From the NCBI GenBank assembly GCA_016709155.1, contig JADJEI010000001.1, positions 1,674,001-1,738,000 on the forward strand: a DNA stretch of 64,000 nucleotides, written 5' to 3'. This document shows, piece after piece, positions 17,286-25,963 of the stretch. Source of the stretch: Ignavibacteriales bacterium. GTDB taxonomy: Bacteria > Bacteroidota > Ignavibacteria > Ignavibacteriales > Ignavibacteriaceae. The first letter of the stretch is position 1, and each line of letters begins with the position of its first letter. A model generated the notes under the pieces. That model saw only the letters and a program-made list of their open reading frames with translations, had not been told where the DNA came from and searched no databases. Made by a program: the position numbers and the translations under genes.

Positions 17286-17425
17286 ATGGTTCAACAGAAA
17301 AAAAAAATTATTTTGTCTTTGAGATTGTCATTCTTTTCATATTTTGCGCACTAATTATTGTAAAAGTTTTTTACGATAAGCTCTGGACTCACAATGGAAA
17401 AATTTCCTTCGTTCGCTTTAGATGA
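17286..17425 (+). CDS. Possible small single-pass membrane protein, broken in an A10 run
   Basis: ATG at 17286 (VQQKKK) runs into a ten-A tract (17298-17307). One more A would continue in the frame NYFVFEIVILFIFCALIIVKVFYDKLW, a clear hydrophobic stretch followed by positive residues and a stop at 17425, for about 46 aa. The same frame could also start from a non-ATG codon upstream. It lies after the thioredoxin-fold gene on the same strand. Real expression is uncertain. Confidence 0.3.
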
Positions 17426-17493
17426 GTTTCATTTCAAATGCACTGCTTAAATAAATAACAAACATCATTATTAATATTTAAATTGGAGAAAGT

Positions 17494-18849
17494 ATGAATC
17501 GTGTATTCTCTTTTGTTTTCCTTTTCTCTGTGCTATTTGTGCTAAATAGCAACTTACAAGCTCAGTTTAGCGATGAACGTATGTGGAGCACTCAAATTCG
17601 CCCCACCGGTGAATTTTTTGACGTTCCTCAAAGCGCAATTGATTATGTCCATCCCAATTCAGATCCAAGAGTTTTTTCTACACCTCTTGGTACCGTTGTA
17701 ATTGATCCTAACTTTCGGGTGTTCCCAAGCACTTACACTCAAAGCGAAACTCCTATTACAAGGCATCCAACAAATTCAAACATTATGTATGGATCCTCTA
17801 ACTCAGTTAAGATAAGCCCCTTCACAATCAGCGAGGGATTATACTTAACAACAGATGGCGGAACTACCTGGTTTGGAAATGATAAAACTCTATCGAACCC
17901 AACAACAAATCACGGCGGCGATCCCGCTCCAGGCATTGATGCAAATGGAAGACTTTATATGTCCCATTTAGGATATACTACTGTCGGTATGTTTGTTACC
18001 AATTCTTCCGACATGGGTACAACATGGTCAAATGATTACACAATTGTTTCAGGCTCACAAGATAAAAATCATACGGTAGTTGATAACATTCCAACGAGTC
18101 CTTACTTTGGAAGAGTATATGTAAGCTGGTCAAGGTTTACATCGGCTGCCCCACCCATTGCTGTTTCTTACACGACAAACAGCGGAACAAGCTGGAGTGC
18201 TTCTGCAAATATCAACACTCCTCCTGCCGGTCATTACTCCCAGGGAGTTAACGGCGCTATCGGACCTAATGGCGAAGTTTATATGGTATGGCAAAACCCA
18301 ATTACAGGAGGTAACTACACCGGTGATTATATGGGATTTGGAAAATCTACAAACGGCGGCGCCACATGGACAGTAAACAATAATATTTACGATTGTAATG
18401 GAATCCGCGGATACTTATTTCCTACAAGTATAAGGGTTAATGATTTCCCGTGGATGGGAGTTGATGTTACTGGCGGTGCTCAGAATGGGTGGATTTATGT
18501 GGTTCATGCCGAAAAGAACTTAGCTCCTTCCGGTTCAGATGCTGATATTATTTTACACCGCTCTACCGATGGCGGAACAACATGGTCTTCCGGCATCAGA
18601 GTTAATCAGGATGCTCTCAACAATGGTAAGGTTCAATACTGCCCTGCTCTCGTTGTTGGCGGCGATGGAAGTGTTAATGTGGTTTATTATGATAATAGAA
18701 ATATAAGCACTGACTCTGCAACTGTTTATCTTTCAAGATCAACTGATGGTGGAAACACATGGACGGATTTGGAAGTAGCAGATCATCACTTCAAACCAAA
18801 ACCGATCGCAGGACTTGCCGGCGGATACCAGGGGATTACATCGGTGTAA
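17494..18849 (+). CDS. BNR-repeat/sialidase-like secreted protein, N-terminal part of a frameshifted gene
   Basis: 451 aa with a signal peptide (SFVFLFSVLFVLNSNLQAQ). Asp-box repeats of the SxDGGxTW type are visible: LTTDGGTTWFG, SSDMGTTWSN, TNSGTSWSA, STNGGATWTV, STDGGTTWSS and STDGGNTWTD. They mark a beta-propeller of the sialidase/BNR superfamily. Catalytic sialidase residues cannot be recognised. The frame stops at 18849 after GYQGITSV, whereas an extra G in the four-G run 18831-18834 would continue as GYQGDYIGVTEANG in the 18759-19532 frame. Confidence 0.75.
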   Translation: MNRVFSFVFLFSVLFVLNSNLQAQFSDERMWSTQIRPTGEFFDVPQSAIDYVHPNSDPRVFSTPLGTVVIDPNFRVFPSTYTQSETPITRHPTNSNIMYGSSNSVKISPFTISEGLYLTTDGGTTWFGNDKTLSNPTTNHGGDPAPGIDANGRLYMSHLGYTTVGMFVTNSSDMGTTWSNDYTIVSGSQDKNHTVVDNIPTSPYFGRVYVSWSRFTSAAPPIAVSYTTNSGTSWSASANINTPPAGHYSQGVNGAIGPNGEVYMVWQNPITGGNYTGDYMGFGKSTNGGATWTVNNNIYDCNGIRGYLFPTSIRVNDFPWMGVDVTGGAQNGWIYVVHAEKNLAPSGSDADIILHRSTDGGTTWSSGIRVNQDALNNGKVQYCPALVVGGDGSVNVVYYDNRNISTDSATVYLSRSTDGGNTWTDLEVADHHFKPKPIAGLAGGYQGITSV

Positions 18850-19532
18850 CAGAAGCAAACGGAATTGTTTGGCCTTATTGGTGCGATGACAAATCTGGTA
18901 TTTATCAAGCGTGGACTACCAAAGTTGATTTCAATGGCGTGGTTACAAACCCAAACATTGTTCCATCATTAACCGTTACACCCTCTTCTGGCAACGGTGT
19001 GTTTAGCGTGAATTTTTCAGCAACCAACAACGAAGTGACGCCTCAAACCTTCGGTCTTTGGTTAGAGGAAACCCTCCCTAACAATAGGATCAAATTAATT
19101 TATAACAAAACTATTACTGTTAATCCCGGGCAAACCTTTAGCGGAGTTAAAAACAAAAATTACTCGACCAAACCGCTAGGTATTTACACCTACACCTTAC
19201 GAGTCGGGACTTACCCTTCAACCGTTTGGGCAAGCGACGTAAAGACTTACACCAAAACTGTGATTGAATTAAGCAAAGGTAATTCTGATGATGAATTGAT
19301 TCCGGAAACAGCCGTGTTGGAATCAAATTATCCCAATCCGTTTAATCCATCAACCACAATTCGTTTTGGATTAAGCCAGGATGCTAATGTATCGTTGAAA
19401 ATTTTTAACGCACTTGGTCAGGAAGTGGCTACATTAGTAAATGAATTAATGCGGGTTATTATGATGTTGTGTGGAACGGTAATGATAATTCCGGCAACCA
19501 AGTTACAAGTGGAATTTATTTTTATCGGCTGA
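18759..19532 (+). CDS. C-terminal part of the BNR-repeat protein with T9SS sorting domain
   Basis: The true join is near 18831; the residues before that are out of frame. After DYIGVTEANGIVWPYWCDDKSGIYQAWTTKV comes an immunoglobulin-like segment (LTVTPSSGNGVFSVNF...VASDVKTYT type) and then YPNPFNPST, the sorting domain. This frame leaves the domain at NELMRV. A second one-base shift near 19446-19450 puts it on the correct ending AGYYDVVWNGNDN, TSGIYFYRLNT, EVKKMLLTK, with a stop at 19579. The intact gene would span 17494-19579. Confidence 0.7.
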   Translation: MDGFGSSRSSLQTKTDRRTCRRIPGDYIGVTEANGIVWPYWCDDKSGIYQAWTTKVDFNGVVTNPNIVPSLTVTPSSGNGVFSVNFSATNNEVTPQTFGLWLEETLPNNRIKLIYNKTITVNPGQTFSGVKNKNYSTKPLGIYTYTLRVGTYPSTVWASDVKTYTKTVIELSKGNSDDELIPETAVLESNYPNPFNPSTTIRFGLSQDANVSLKIFNALGQEVATLVNELMRVIMMLCGTVMIIPATKLQVEFIFIG

Positions 19533-19607
19533 ACACAGGAAATTTTGTTGAAGTTAAGAAGATGTTATTGACGAAGTAAAATCAGACATAAATTTATATT
19601 TATAATT

Positions 19608-19648
19608 AAGGCAGCCTTATCCGTTCCTAAACGGAGTCTGCCTTTTTA
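19608..19648 (+). terminator. Rho-independent terminator
   Basis: AAGGCAG...CTGCCTTTTT with an inner TCCGTT/AACGGA pairing and a T-run, directly after the BNR gene end. Confidence 0.75.
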
Positions 19649-19785
19649 TATTTCCGCGTAACTCTTTTTTTGTATTGTATAAAGATTAAAATATTATTCA
19701 ACCTTACTTTTGTAATTAAAAATTAATACAGCTATATTTTAAGTGTTCTTTCAATCAATCTTAAATAAAATTAAGGAGGTCAAGT

Positions 19786-20142
19786 ATGAAAAAAGTTCTT
19801 TTTGTTTTGGCAGTGTTAGCTTTCTCGACAGCTTTAACTTTTGCCCAGGCTCAAGTTCAAAGTGGAATGTACTCGATAAACTATGAAACACCGGGTTACA
19901 CGTTGGATAAGAATGAAGGCACAAGATCTTTCAGCCTTGAAGTAAACTTCTTAAAACCATTCGATGTAAAACCGGATGTAGTTTTATCAGTTACTCACAT
20001 GGATGTTGATCAGGAGACCGCACTGAGATATAAAGTTGAAACTTCCGGTATTTCAAGAGACGGCTTTACTCTTAAGGTTACTACCTGGGGTAATTGCAAA
20101 ATCTTTGGAATAAGCGGCAACTGGATGGCTCACTCAGAATAA
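19786..20142 (+). CDS. Secreted H-type lectin domain protein
   Basis: 118 aa: a signal peptide (MKKVLFVLAVLAFSTALTFAQA) then about 95 residues. The pattern RSFSLEVNFLKPFDVKPDVVLSVTHMDVD...LRYKVETSGISRDGFTLKVTTW...ISGNWMAH matches the H-type (Helix pomatia agglutinin) lectin fold: F/P-rich edge, HxDVD, GF, TW and WMAH at the end. Such domains bind N-acetylgalactosamine-type sugars and often form trimers. There is no sorting domain, so it is probably periplasmic or released. A TACTTTTG -7-like element lies at 19705-19712, and a strong ribosome site (AAGGAGG) precedes the ATG. Confidence 0.7.
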   Translation: MKKVLFVLAVLAFSTALTFAQAQVQSGMYSINYETPGYTLDKNEGTRSFSLEVNFLKPFDVKPDVVLSVTHMDVDQETALRYKVETSGISRDGFTLKVTTWGNCKIFGISGNWMAHSE

Positions 20143-20164
20143 CTAAAATTATTCTTATCAATTA

Positions 20165-20199
20165 GGGTTGTTCTTTGAAATAGTAGAACAACCCTTTTG
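20165..20199 (+). terminator. Rho-independent terminator after the lectin gene
   Basis: GGGTTGTTCT and AGAACAACCC are perfect 10-base arms around a 10-base loop, followed by TTTTG. It isolates the lectin gene as a single transcription unit. Confidence 0.85.
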
Positions 20200-20302
20200 T
20201 TTTTTAAATTATTCAACAAACAACTTTGCTGTACGGAAAGTTCTTTTTAATTTGAATGTAGAGATAATTATCATTTACTAACCTTCATTTAGTTTTATTT
20301 CT

Positions 20303-21235
20303 TTGATACGATTCTTAAAATTATTCTCACTTGCAGTTCTTCTTTTACAAATTATCGGCTGCAATACAAACCCGCCGGATGTTCCGTCAATTCCATTAGT
20401 TGATACAGGAAAAGTAATTGTTACTTCAAACGTTGACAGCGCTTTAATATTTGTTGATGATATTTTTACGGGTAATTATTCTCCCGATACTTTAGAAATT
20501 TTCGCTGGCGAACATTCAATCAGGCTTGAAAAAGAAAATTACGTTTCTAAAAGTGAAATAATAACCGTTATTAAAAATGAAACGGTAAGTATTAATTTTG
20601 ATCTCGAATTTGTTACGGTTAATAAAATTGTTTTGCTTGAAGATTTTGCGAACGTAAGCTGTAATCCATGTGTAACTTCGAATAAAATTATTTATTCACT
20701 CACTCATTACAACAACGGGCTTAAAGTAATTGCAATAAAATATCCGACAAATTTTCCTTCTCCGAATGATCCATTCTATCTTGCAAATACAGTTGATTGT
20801 AATGCACGAATGGGCTACTACAATATTTTTTCTGCCCCAACCACAGTAATTGATGGAATCGAAAAACCAATCTCGACAGACTCAAACGATGTGAAGCAAA
20901 AAATTAGTAGTAGAATGATGCAGGCGGCTCAGTTTCGTTTAACAGTTACAGACACACTAATCGGCAGCAGTTACAGCGTTCAAATTAAAGTTGACCTTCT
21001 TGATAATTCTAATATTGATTTTAATAGTCTTGTGATTCAAACAGTCGTGATTGAAGAATCAATTGAATTTGCAAATCCGCCTGGCTCAAACGGTGAAACT
21101 ATTTTTTATGATGTGATGCGGGCAATGCTTCCTTCAAACCAAGGGGAATCAATTGCAGATATTGAAGTAACTGACAGCAAAGGAAATAACCCGACAAATT
21201 ATGTTGAGTTCTCAATGGCAATCCGAAAAAATTAA
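20303..21235 (+). CDS. Lipoprotein with PEGA and Omp28/thioredoxin-like domains; 3' end frameshifted
   Basis: 310 aa from a TTG at 20303. Lipobox LQIIGC with Cys20. A PEGA domain follows (GKVIVTSNVDSALIFVDD...GEHSIRLEKENYVS, about 35-105). An Omp28-related thioredoxin-like domain then has a CNPC pair (FANVSCNPCVTS) and TTVIDG. The natural frame stops at 21235. Removing one A from the six-A run at 21226-21231 continues as RKIKTVVFVQDKITKEVYQVEISN to 21299, matching the end of the homologous region in the next gene (AFIQSDIDKEVYQ). Likely outer-membrane-attached, in a redox or chaperone role. Confidence 0.75.
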   Translation: MIRFLKLFSLAVLLLQIIGCNTNPPDVPSIPLVDTGKVIVTSNVDSALIFVDDIFTGNYSPDTLEIFAGEHSIRLEKENYVSKSEIITVIKNETVSINFDLEFVTVNKIVLLEDFANVSCNPCVTSNKIIYSLTHYNNGLKVIAIKYPTNFPSPNDPFYLANTVDCNARMGYYNIFSAPTTVIDGIEKPISTDSNDVKQKISSRMMQAAQFRLTVTDTLIGSSYSVQIKVDLLDNSNIDFNSLVIQTVVIEESIEFANPPGSNGETIFYDVMRAMLPSNQGESIADIEVTDSKGNNPTNYVEFSMAIRKN

Positions 21236-21345
21236 AACAGTAGTTTTTGTTCAGGATAAAATCACAAAGGAAGTTTATCAAGTAGAAATTTCAAATTAAA
21301 ATCAAAAATAAAATTAATTTATTCTTCATCACAGGAGATGTTGTT

Positions 21346-21945
21346 ATGAAAAAAATTGTACTTTTAATTTCGCTGCTGGCAATTATATCAAACATAAACG
21401 CGTATGAAAAACAGTCGCTGGTTGAGCGATACACAAATTGTTCCTGCGGACCTTGCGCCGCACTGAATAATGCTTGGTATAATGCAACTACACAAGCGTT
21501 GGTAAATGCTGGTTTGATGACGCATATTGTTTACAACGTAAACTGGCCTTCCGAATATGACCCGATGTTTTTATTAAATGCAACTGATAATATCAGTCGC
21601 TGGACTTACTACGGCGTCAACTCAGTTCCCTGGGTAGATATTAATGGTACTACTTTCAACACCGGAAGCGGTGCGACTGCATTTACTAATGCTATTAATA
21701 GTGGAAATGCAGAGTATGCTCCTTTCAAAATTATTTTAACTCCCGAAAGATTTTCAAACAATGTTATTAATATTCATGTAAAAATCCTCCGCGACCCTAC
21801 TGATAATACAGTGTTTGAGAAAACTAAATTAAGAGTTGCTTTAACAGAACGAGTTGTTGATTTTACATCACCACCCGGCAGCAATGGTGAAACAATGTTT
21901 TACAGCATAAGCAGAAAAATGCTTCCCGATGGGAAAAGGAACTGA
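21346..21945 (+). CDS. Omp28-like secreted protein, N-terminal part of a frameshifted gene
   Basis: 199 aa with a signal peptide (MKKIVLLISLLAIISNINA) and a good ribosome site (AGGAGA). The thioredoxin-like Omp28 domain contains C32-S-C34-G-P-C37, which is a CGPC redox pair, then VNSVPWVDINGT. The frame leaves the domain at LPDGKRN-stop. One base fewer in GGG or AAAA (21931-21937) gives LPDGKGTEFAIPAPGD, the start of the 21929 frame. The complete gene is 21346-23734. Confidence 0.75.
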   Translation: MKKIVLLISLLAIISNINAYEKQSLVERYTNCSCGPCAALNNAWYNATTQALVNAGLMTHIVYNVNWPSEYDPMFLLNATDNISRWTYYGVNSVPWVDINGTTFNTGSGATAFTNAINSGNAEYAPFKIILTPERFSNNVINIHVKILRDPTDNTVFEKTKLRVALTERVVDFTSPPGSNGETMFYSISRKMLPDGKRN

Positions 21946-23734
21946 GTTTGCTATACCAGCCCCGGGCGACTCGATTGAGATTGATCTTGTTTACATTCCA
22001 ACTGCTGAGTTTATTGCTTCAGTTGATTTCGACAGCATACGAGTTGCAGCTTTTATTCAAAGCGATATTGACAAAGAAGTTTATCAATCAACAATGACAA
22101 ATCTTGTTTATTCAAATCATATCAATGCTGCCTTTCAGGTTGATGAATATTTAGGCGCTGCTCCTTTCACAGTCACTTTTAATGATTACTCAACTGCTAC
22201 GGATTCTACATCGTTAAACTCGTGGGCATGGGATTTTGATAGCAATGGAACAACCGATTCCAATGAACCTAACCCCACCTATATTTTTAATGATAATCAA
22301 TCCTATTCTGTTAGTCTAACTGTTAGTGATGGATATAATTCTTACACACGCGTGATGAACAATTTTATTACTGTTCTAACTGCTTCATCAAAAACTTTAG
22401 TTGTTAATGGAATTGATTATCAAACCGATGCTTACAAAACCGAAATGGAAAATTTTTATAACAATTCTGCTTGCTATGGAAATCATAATGTTGATGTCTG
22501 GGATTTATTCGGCGACGAAGGATTTGACTTTACCTCTAACCCCAAAGTACAACAGGTTCATTTATTCAGCAGAAATATTCCAACATCAATATTAAATTTA
22601 TACGATAATGTAATTTGGATTGGAAATAATTACAGCGGGGACGTTACATTTTATGATCCGAATCAAGTTATCGAATATGTGCAAAGCGGAAAGAATTTCT
22701 TATTGTCAACACGTCTTGCCAATTCATTTTTCAATACGGAGCTAAAAAATTATTGCGGGATTGATTTTTTCAGCGGTGATTTGACAGTAGCAAATTTAAT
22801 TTCGCTCGACAATAATCTTGTTGATATGACTGCGGTGGGAACAAATTCATTGGTGAATTTTCCTCAACTCTCAGCCACTTCTGAAGCAGTTCCAATTTTT
22901 GATGATAATACTGGCACCAATTGGACCGGCGGATTTAAAATTAAAAAAGAAAACGAGGGCGCTTTTATTTTTATCGGCGGTCGTCCATACAGATATGAGA
23001 ATGCCGCCTCCTTTGCCAATTATGATTACATAATCAGCAACTGGATGGCTCCTGCTTCTATTGATGAAGAAATTTCCCTTGATGTTGCTGTAACTTCATT
23101 AAGTGATACATTAGGCTCAGAAATGATTTTTGATATGACAGTTGTAAATATTTCTTCTGTTGAGCAAACTGTCTTTCTCGTAAGAACGTTAAATGAATTA
23201 CCTTCAGGTTGGCAATCTTCACTTTGCTTCGGTGAAAATTGTTTTTCACCTGCTTTAGACAGCATTGCAAGTACCATTGAATTTGGGGTTGAACCGTTAG
23301 CCCCTGGCGATACACTTCTTACCTCTCTTCATGTTTTTCCTAATGTAACTGACGGGACAGCAAATGTCCAACTACAAATTGGTACATTTGTCAATCCCGC
23401 TGATAGAATTACTCTTGATTTTACTGCCACAGCTTCAGCCACTGCAGTGGATGACAAGCAAATTAAACCAGATCATTATTTCTTGTCGCAGAATTACCCC
23501 AACCCTTTCAATCCGTCAACAACTATTTACTATGGATTAAAAGAAGCCGGGATGGTTTCACTAAAAGTTTATAACGTGCTTGGCGCCGAGGTAGCAACAC
23601 TTGTTAACGAGTATAAACCTGCCGGTAGTTTTAATATTTCGTTTGATGCTTCTACACTTTCAAGCGGGATTTATTTTTACAAACTTGTAACAAATAATTT
23701 TGCCCAGGTTAATAAAATGATACTGGAGAAATAA
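21929..23734 (+). CDS. C-terminal part: PKD domain and T9SS sorting domain
   Basis: 601 aa. After the Omp28 tail (AFIQSDIDKEVYQ) comes a PKD domain (FQVDEYLGAAPFTVTFNDYST...AWDFDSNGTTDS...SVSLTVSDGYNSYTR), then a region with a Rossmann-like look (KTLVVNGIDYQTD...NVIWIGNN). An immunoglobulin-like part is followed by YPNPFNPST and the type A sorting domain ending KMILEK. It is therefore a large surface protein combining a thioredoxin-fold head with glycan/protein-binding modules. It precedes TlpA with a 1-base overlap, which argues for one operon. Confidence 0.75.
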   Translation: MGKGTEFAIPAPGDSIEIDLVYIPTAEFIASVDFDSIRVAAFIQSDIDKEVYQSTMTNLVYSNHINAAFQVDEYLGAAPFTVTFNDYSTATDSTSLNSWAWDFDSNGTTDSNEPNPTYIFNDNQSYSVSLTVSDGYNSYTRVMNNFITVLTASSKTLVVNGIDYQTDAYKTEMENFYNNSACYGNHNVDVWDLFGDEGFDFTSNPKVQQVHLFSRNIPTSILNLYDNVIWIGNNYSGDVTFYDPNQVIEYVQSGKNFLLSTRLANSFFNTELKNYCGIDFFSGDLTVANLISLDNNLVDMTAVGTNSLVNFPQLSATSEAVPIFDDNTGTNWTGGFKIKKENEGAFIFIGGRPYRYENAASFANYDYIISNWMAPASIDEEISLDVAVTSLSDTLGSEMIFDMTVVNISSVEQTVFLVRTLNELPSGWQSSLCFGENCFSPALDSIASTIEFGVEPLAPGDTLLTSLHVFPNVTDGTANVQLQIGTFVNPADRITLDFTATASATAVDDKQIKPDHYFLSQNYPNPFNPSTTIYYGLKEAGMVSLKVYNVLGAEVATLVNEYKPAGSFNISFDASTLSSGIYFYKLVTNNFAQVNKMILEK

Positions 23735-24237
23735 TGCGAGTGCTCGCTGCTGTTATTTTTATCCTGACTATTTCATTCGCTGCTTTTGCTCAAGATGAAA
23801 ATCAAGTTGGCAAGAAAGCTCCGAACTTCAAGCTTGAAGATACTGATGGAAACATTTTTGAACTGAACAAAGAAACCGGAAATTACCCCGTCCTGTTAAG
23901 TTTCTGGGCAACGTGGTGTAAACCGTGCATAGAGGAAATGGCAGAGTACAATAAAATATACTCCGAGTTGAAGTCGAAAGGTTTCAAAATGTTTGCTGTT
24001 TCCACCGACAACGAAAAAACTGTTTCGAAGGTAAAGCCCTTTGTTAAATCAAAGGGCTATTCTTTTCCGGTTTTGCTTGATACAAATTCCGAAGTGTCAA
24101 GAAAATATTATGCGAAAGCAATTCCATTTACAGTTCTGATTGATAAAAACGGAAACATAGTTTATACTCATCTTGGTTATATGCGCGGTGATGAAGTCCA
24201 GGTAAAGAAAAAAATAGAGGAGCTTTTAAAAAATTGA
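23734..24237 (+). CDS. TlpA-family thiol-disulfide oxidoreductase
   Basis: 167 aa: signal peptide, then an AhpC/TSA-Redoxin type thioredoxin fold. Active site W-C62-K-P-C65 in FWATWCKPC; cis-proline in KAIPFTVLIDKNG. It reduces or isomerises disulfides in the periplasm, typically for cytochrome maturation or for protecting secreted thiols. It overlaps the previous gene by one base and the following barrel gene by 4, so its substrate may be the neighbouring CGPC/CNPC proteins. Confidence 0.9.
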   Translation: MRVLAAVIFILTISFAAFAQDENQVGKKAPNFKLEDTDGNIFELNKETGNYPVLLSFWATWCKPCIEEMAEYNKIYSELKSKGFKMFAVSTDNEKTVSKVKPFVKSKGYSFPVLLDTNSEVSRKYYAKAIPFTVLIDKNGNIVYTHLGYMRGDEVQVKKKIEELLKN

Positions 24238-25790
24238 TTGGATACATTTTAAACAAAAATTATATCACCAAAATATTTTTCTTTTCTTTATTATTTTTTT
24301 TAGCTGTAAAAGTTACTGCACAAGATAATGGTACAATCTTACCCGAAGGATTAGGCTTATCAAATCAACTTGAATATTCTTACGACATTGAAAAGAAACA
24401 GGAGATTCTCGAAAACTGGCTGAACGTAGATTATAACCGCGGAATTTTTTCAGCCGGTTTTCGTTTTGATTTGTTCCAGCCGAATGATCCCAACCCCTCC
24501 ATCAGCCGGGGCAAAGAAAAGTTTGCAGGAATTGATTATAAATATATAACCGCAGAAATTGGCGAAGCGAAGGAAGGGCTTGATATTACTGTTGGAAATT
24601 TCTATCAGCTTTTTGGTCGGGGGCTTATAGTTAAAAGTTACGAAGATAGAAACATCAGAGTTGATAACAACTTGCTCGGTGTAAGCGTGCAGGGCAGTTA
24701 CGAAAATATTATTCTTTCAGTATTCAGCGGCAGCATGGAAAATGCTCTGGCTGAAAGAAAAGATATATTGCACGCGATTGATATTGATTTTAGGAGATTC
24801 AGGCAGCTTAGAATTGGAGGAACTTTTGCTTCCAATCAACCGGAAAATGATGCTGCCGCTACACGTTTAGCTTCGCTTCGGATTCAGCAAAGCCTTGGAG
24901 ATGCAGATATTTATGCCGAGTACGGAATCAAGCAGAACAATGACATTAGTAAAAATATTTTTAATGATGAAGAAAATATCATCGGGAAAGCTTTTTACGG
25001 CAATTTGAATTTCTACCACGAAAACCTTTCATTCTCCGGCGAATATAAATATTATGACAATTTTTTATTTCAGAGTGATGACGGTACAATTGTTTACAAC
25101 ACTCCTCCAGCATTAAAAAAAGAATATGCTTATACACTTATCAACCGCCACCCTTCGGCGCTTAATCAAAATAATGAAAAGGGTTTTTTATTTGAAGTAA
25201 ACTATGACTACGATGATGATACATATTTCAATACTGCTTACAGTGAAACGAGAACTATTGGTTCATCATCACTTTTTCAAAGACAGAATAGTAACAACTC
25301 CGAATCAGGGCTGCAGTTTAGAGAAGGATACTTTCAGGCGAATCACAATCTGAATGAAAATTTTTATTTTGCTGCCGCATTTGGTTACCGTGAGGAAAAG
25401 GATACCGATACAAAAAATTTCACTCCGATACTTGAGAGCCGGTATTACTTCAATGAGATCAACACGCTTAAATTAATAATCGAACATCAAAGCACAACGA
25501 ATAATATTACAAGCGAACAATATTATACCGACCTCCTATCGCTCGAGTATTTGCGTTCGCCAAGATTTAGCCTTGCGCTTGTAACGGAAATAGAAACCCG
25601 CGAACCCCAGTCCGGAAATGTTGTGCGAAGGTTGTGGGGATATTTGCAAGCCGGTTATAAACTTGGTGAGCATACTGACTTAACAATTTTATTTGGATCA
25701 AGACAAGCTGGTAATATCTGCATCGGCGGTGTCTGCCGTTTCGAACCTGAATTCCGCGGAATTGAATTTAAAATGCTTACACGGCTTTAA
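24234..25790 (+). CDS. Outer-membrane beta-barrel protein (DUF6029-like)
   Basis: 518 aa from a TTG that overlaps the TlpA stop. Signal segment (KIFFFSLLFFLAVKVTAQ), then alternating strands with aromatic belts such as WLNVDYNRGIFSAGFRFDLF, DITVGNFYQLFGRGL, ENIILSVFSG and YLQAGYKLGEHTDLTILFGSRQ, ending in a hydrophobic pattern (FRGIEFKMLTRL). It resembles the DUF6029 group of Bacteroidota barrels, though I cannot verify the family. Position suggests a partner in export or attachment of the Omp28/TlpA cluster. Confidence 0.65.
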   Translation: MIGYILNKNYITKIFFFSLLFFLAVKVTAQDNGTILPEGLGLSNQLEYSYDIEKKQEILENWLNVDYNRGIFSAGFRFDLFQPNDPNPSISRGKEKFAGIDYKYITAEIGEAKEGLDITVGNFYQLFGRGLIVKSYEDRNIRVDNNLLGVSVQGSYENIILSVFSGSMENALAERKDILHAIDIDFRRFRQLRIGGTFASNQPENDAAATRLASLRIQQSLGDADIYAEYGIKQNNDISKNIFNDEENIIGKAFYGNLNFYHENLSFSGEYKYYDNFLFQSDDGTIVYNTPPALKKEYAYTLINRHPSALNQNNEKGFLFEVNYDYDDDTYFNTAYSETRTIGSSSLFQRQNSNNSESGLQFREGYFQANHNLNENFYFAAAFGYREEKDTDTKNFTPILESRYYFNEINTLKLIIEHQSTTNNITSEQYYTDLLSLEYLRSPRFSLALVTEIETREPQSGNVVRRLWGYLQAGYKLGEHTDLTILFGSRQAGNICIGGVCRFEPEFRGIEFKMLTRL

Positions 25791-25963
25791 TAATTAGTTG
25801 TGATTGCCTCAACTTAATTTTGTCACACTTAATTATTCCTAAATACTATAAGAATTGAGCGTACGAATTAACGAATGCGCTTGATTATTAACTTGGCTTT
25901 TATTGTTTAATTAAACTAATTTTCTTTCACTAATTTTTATTAACTTTTTATAAAGTGATACAC

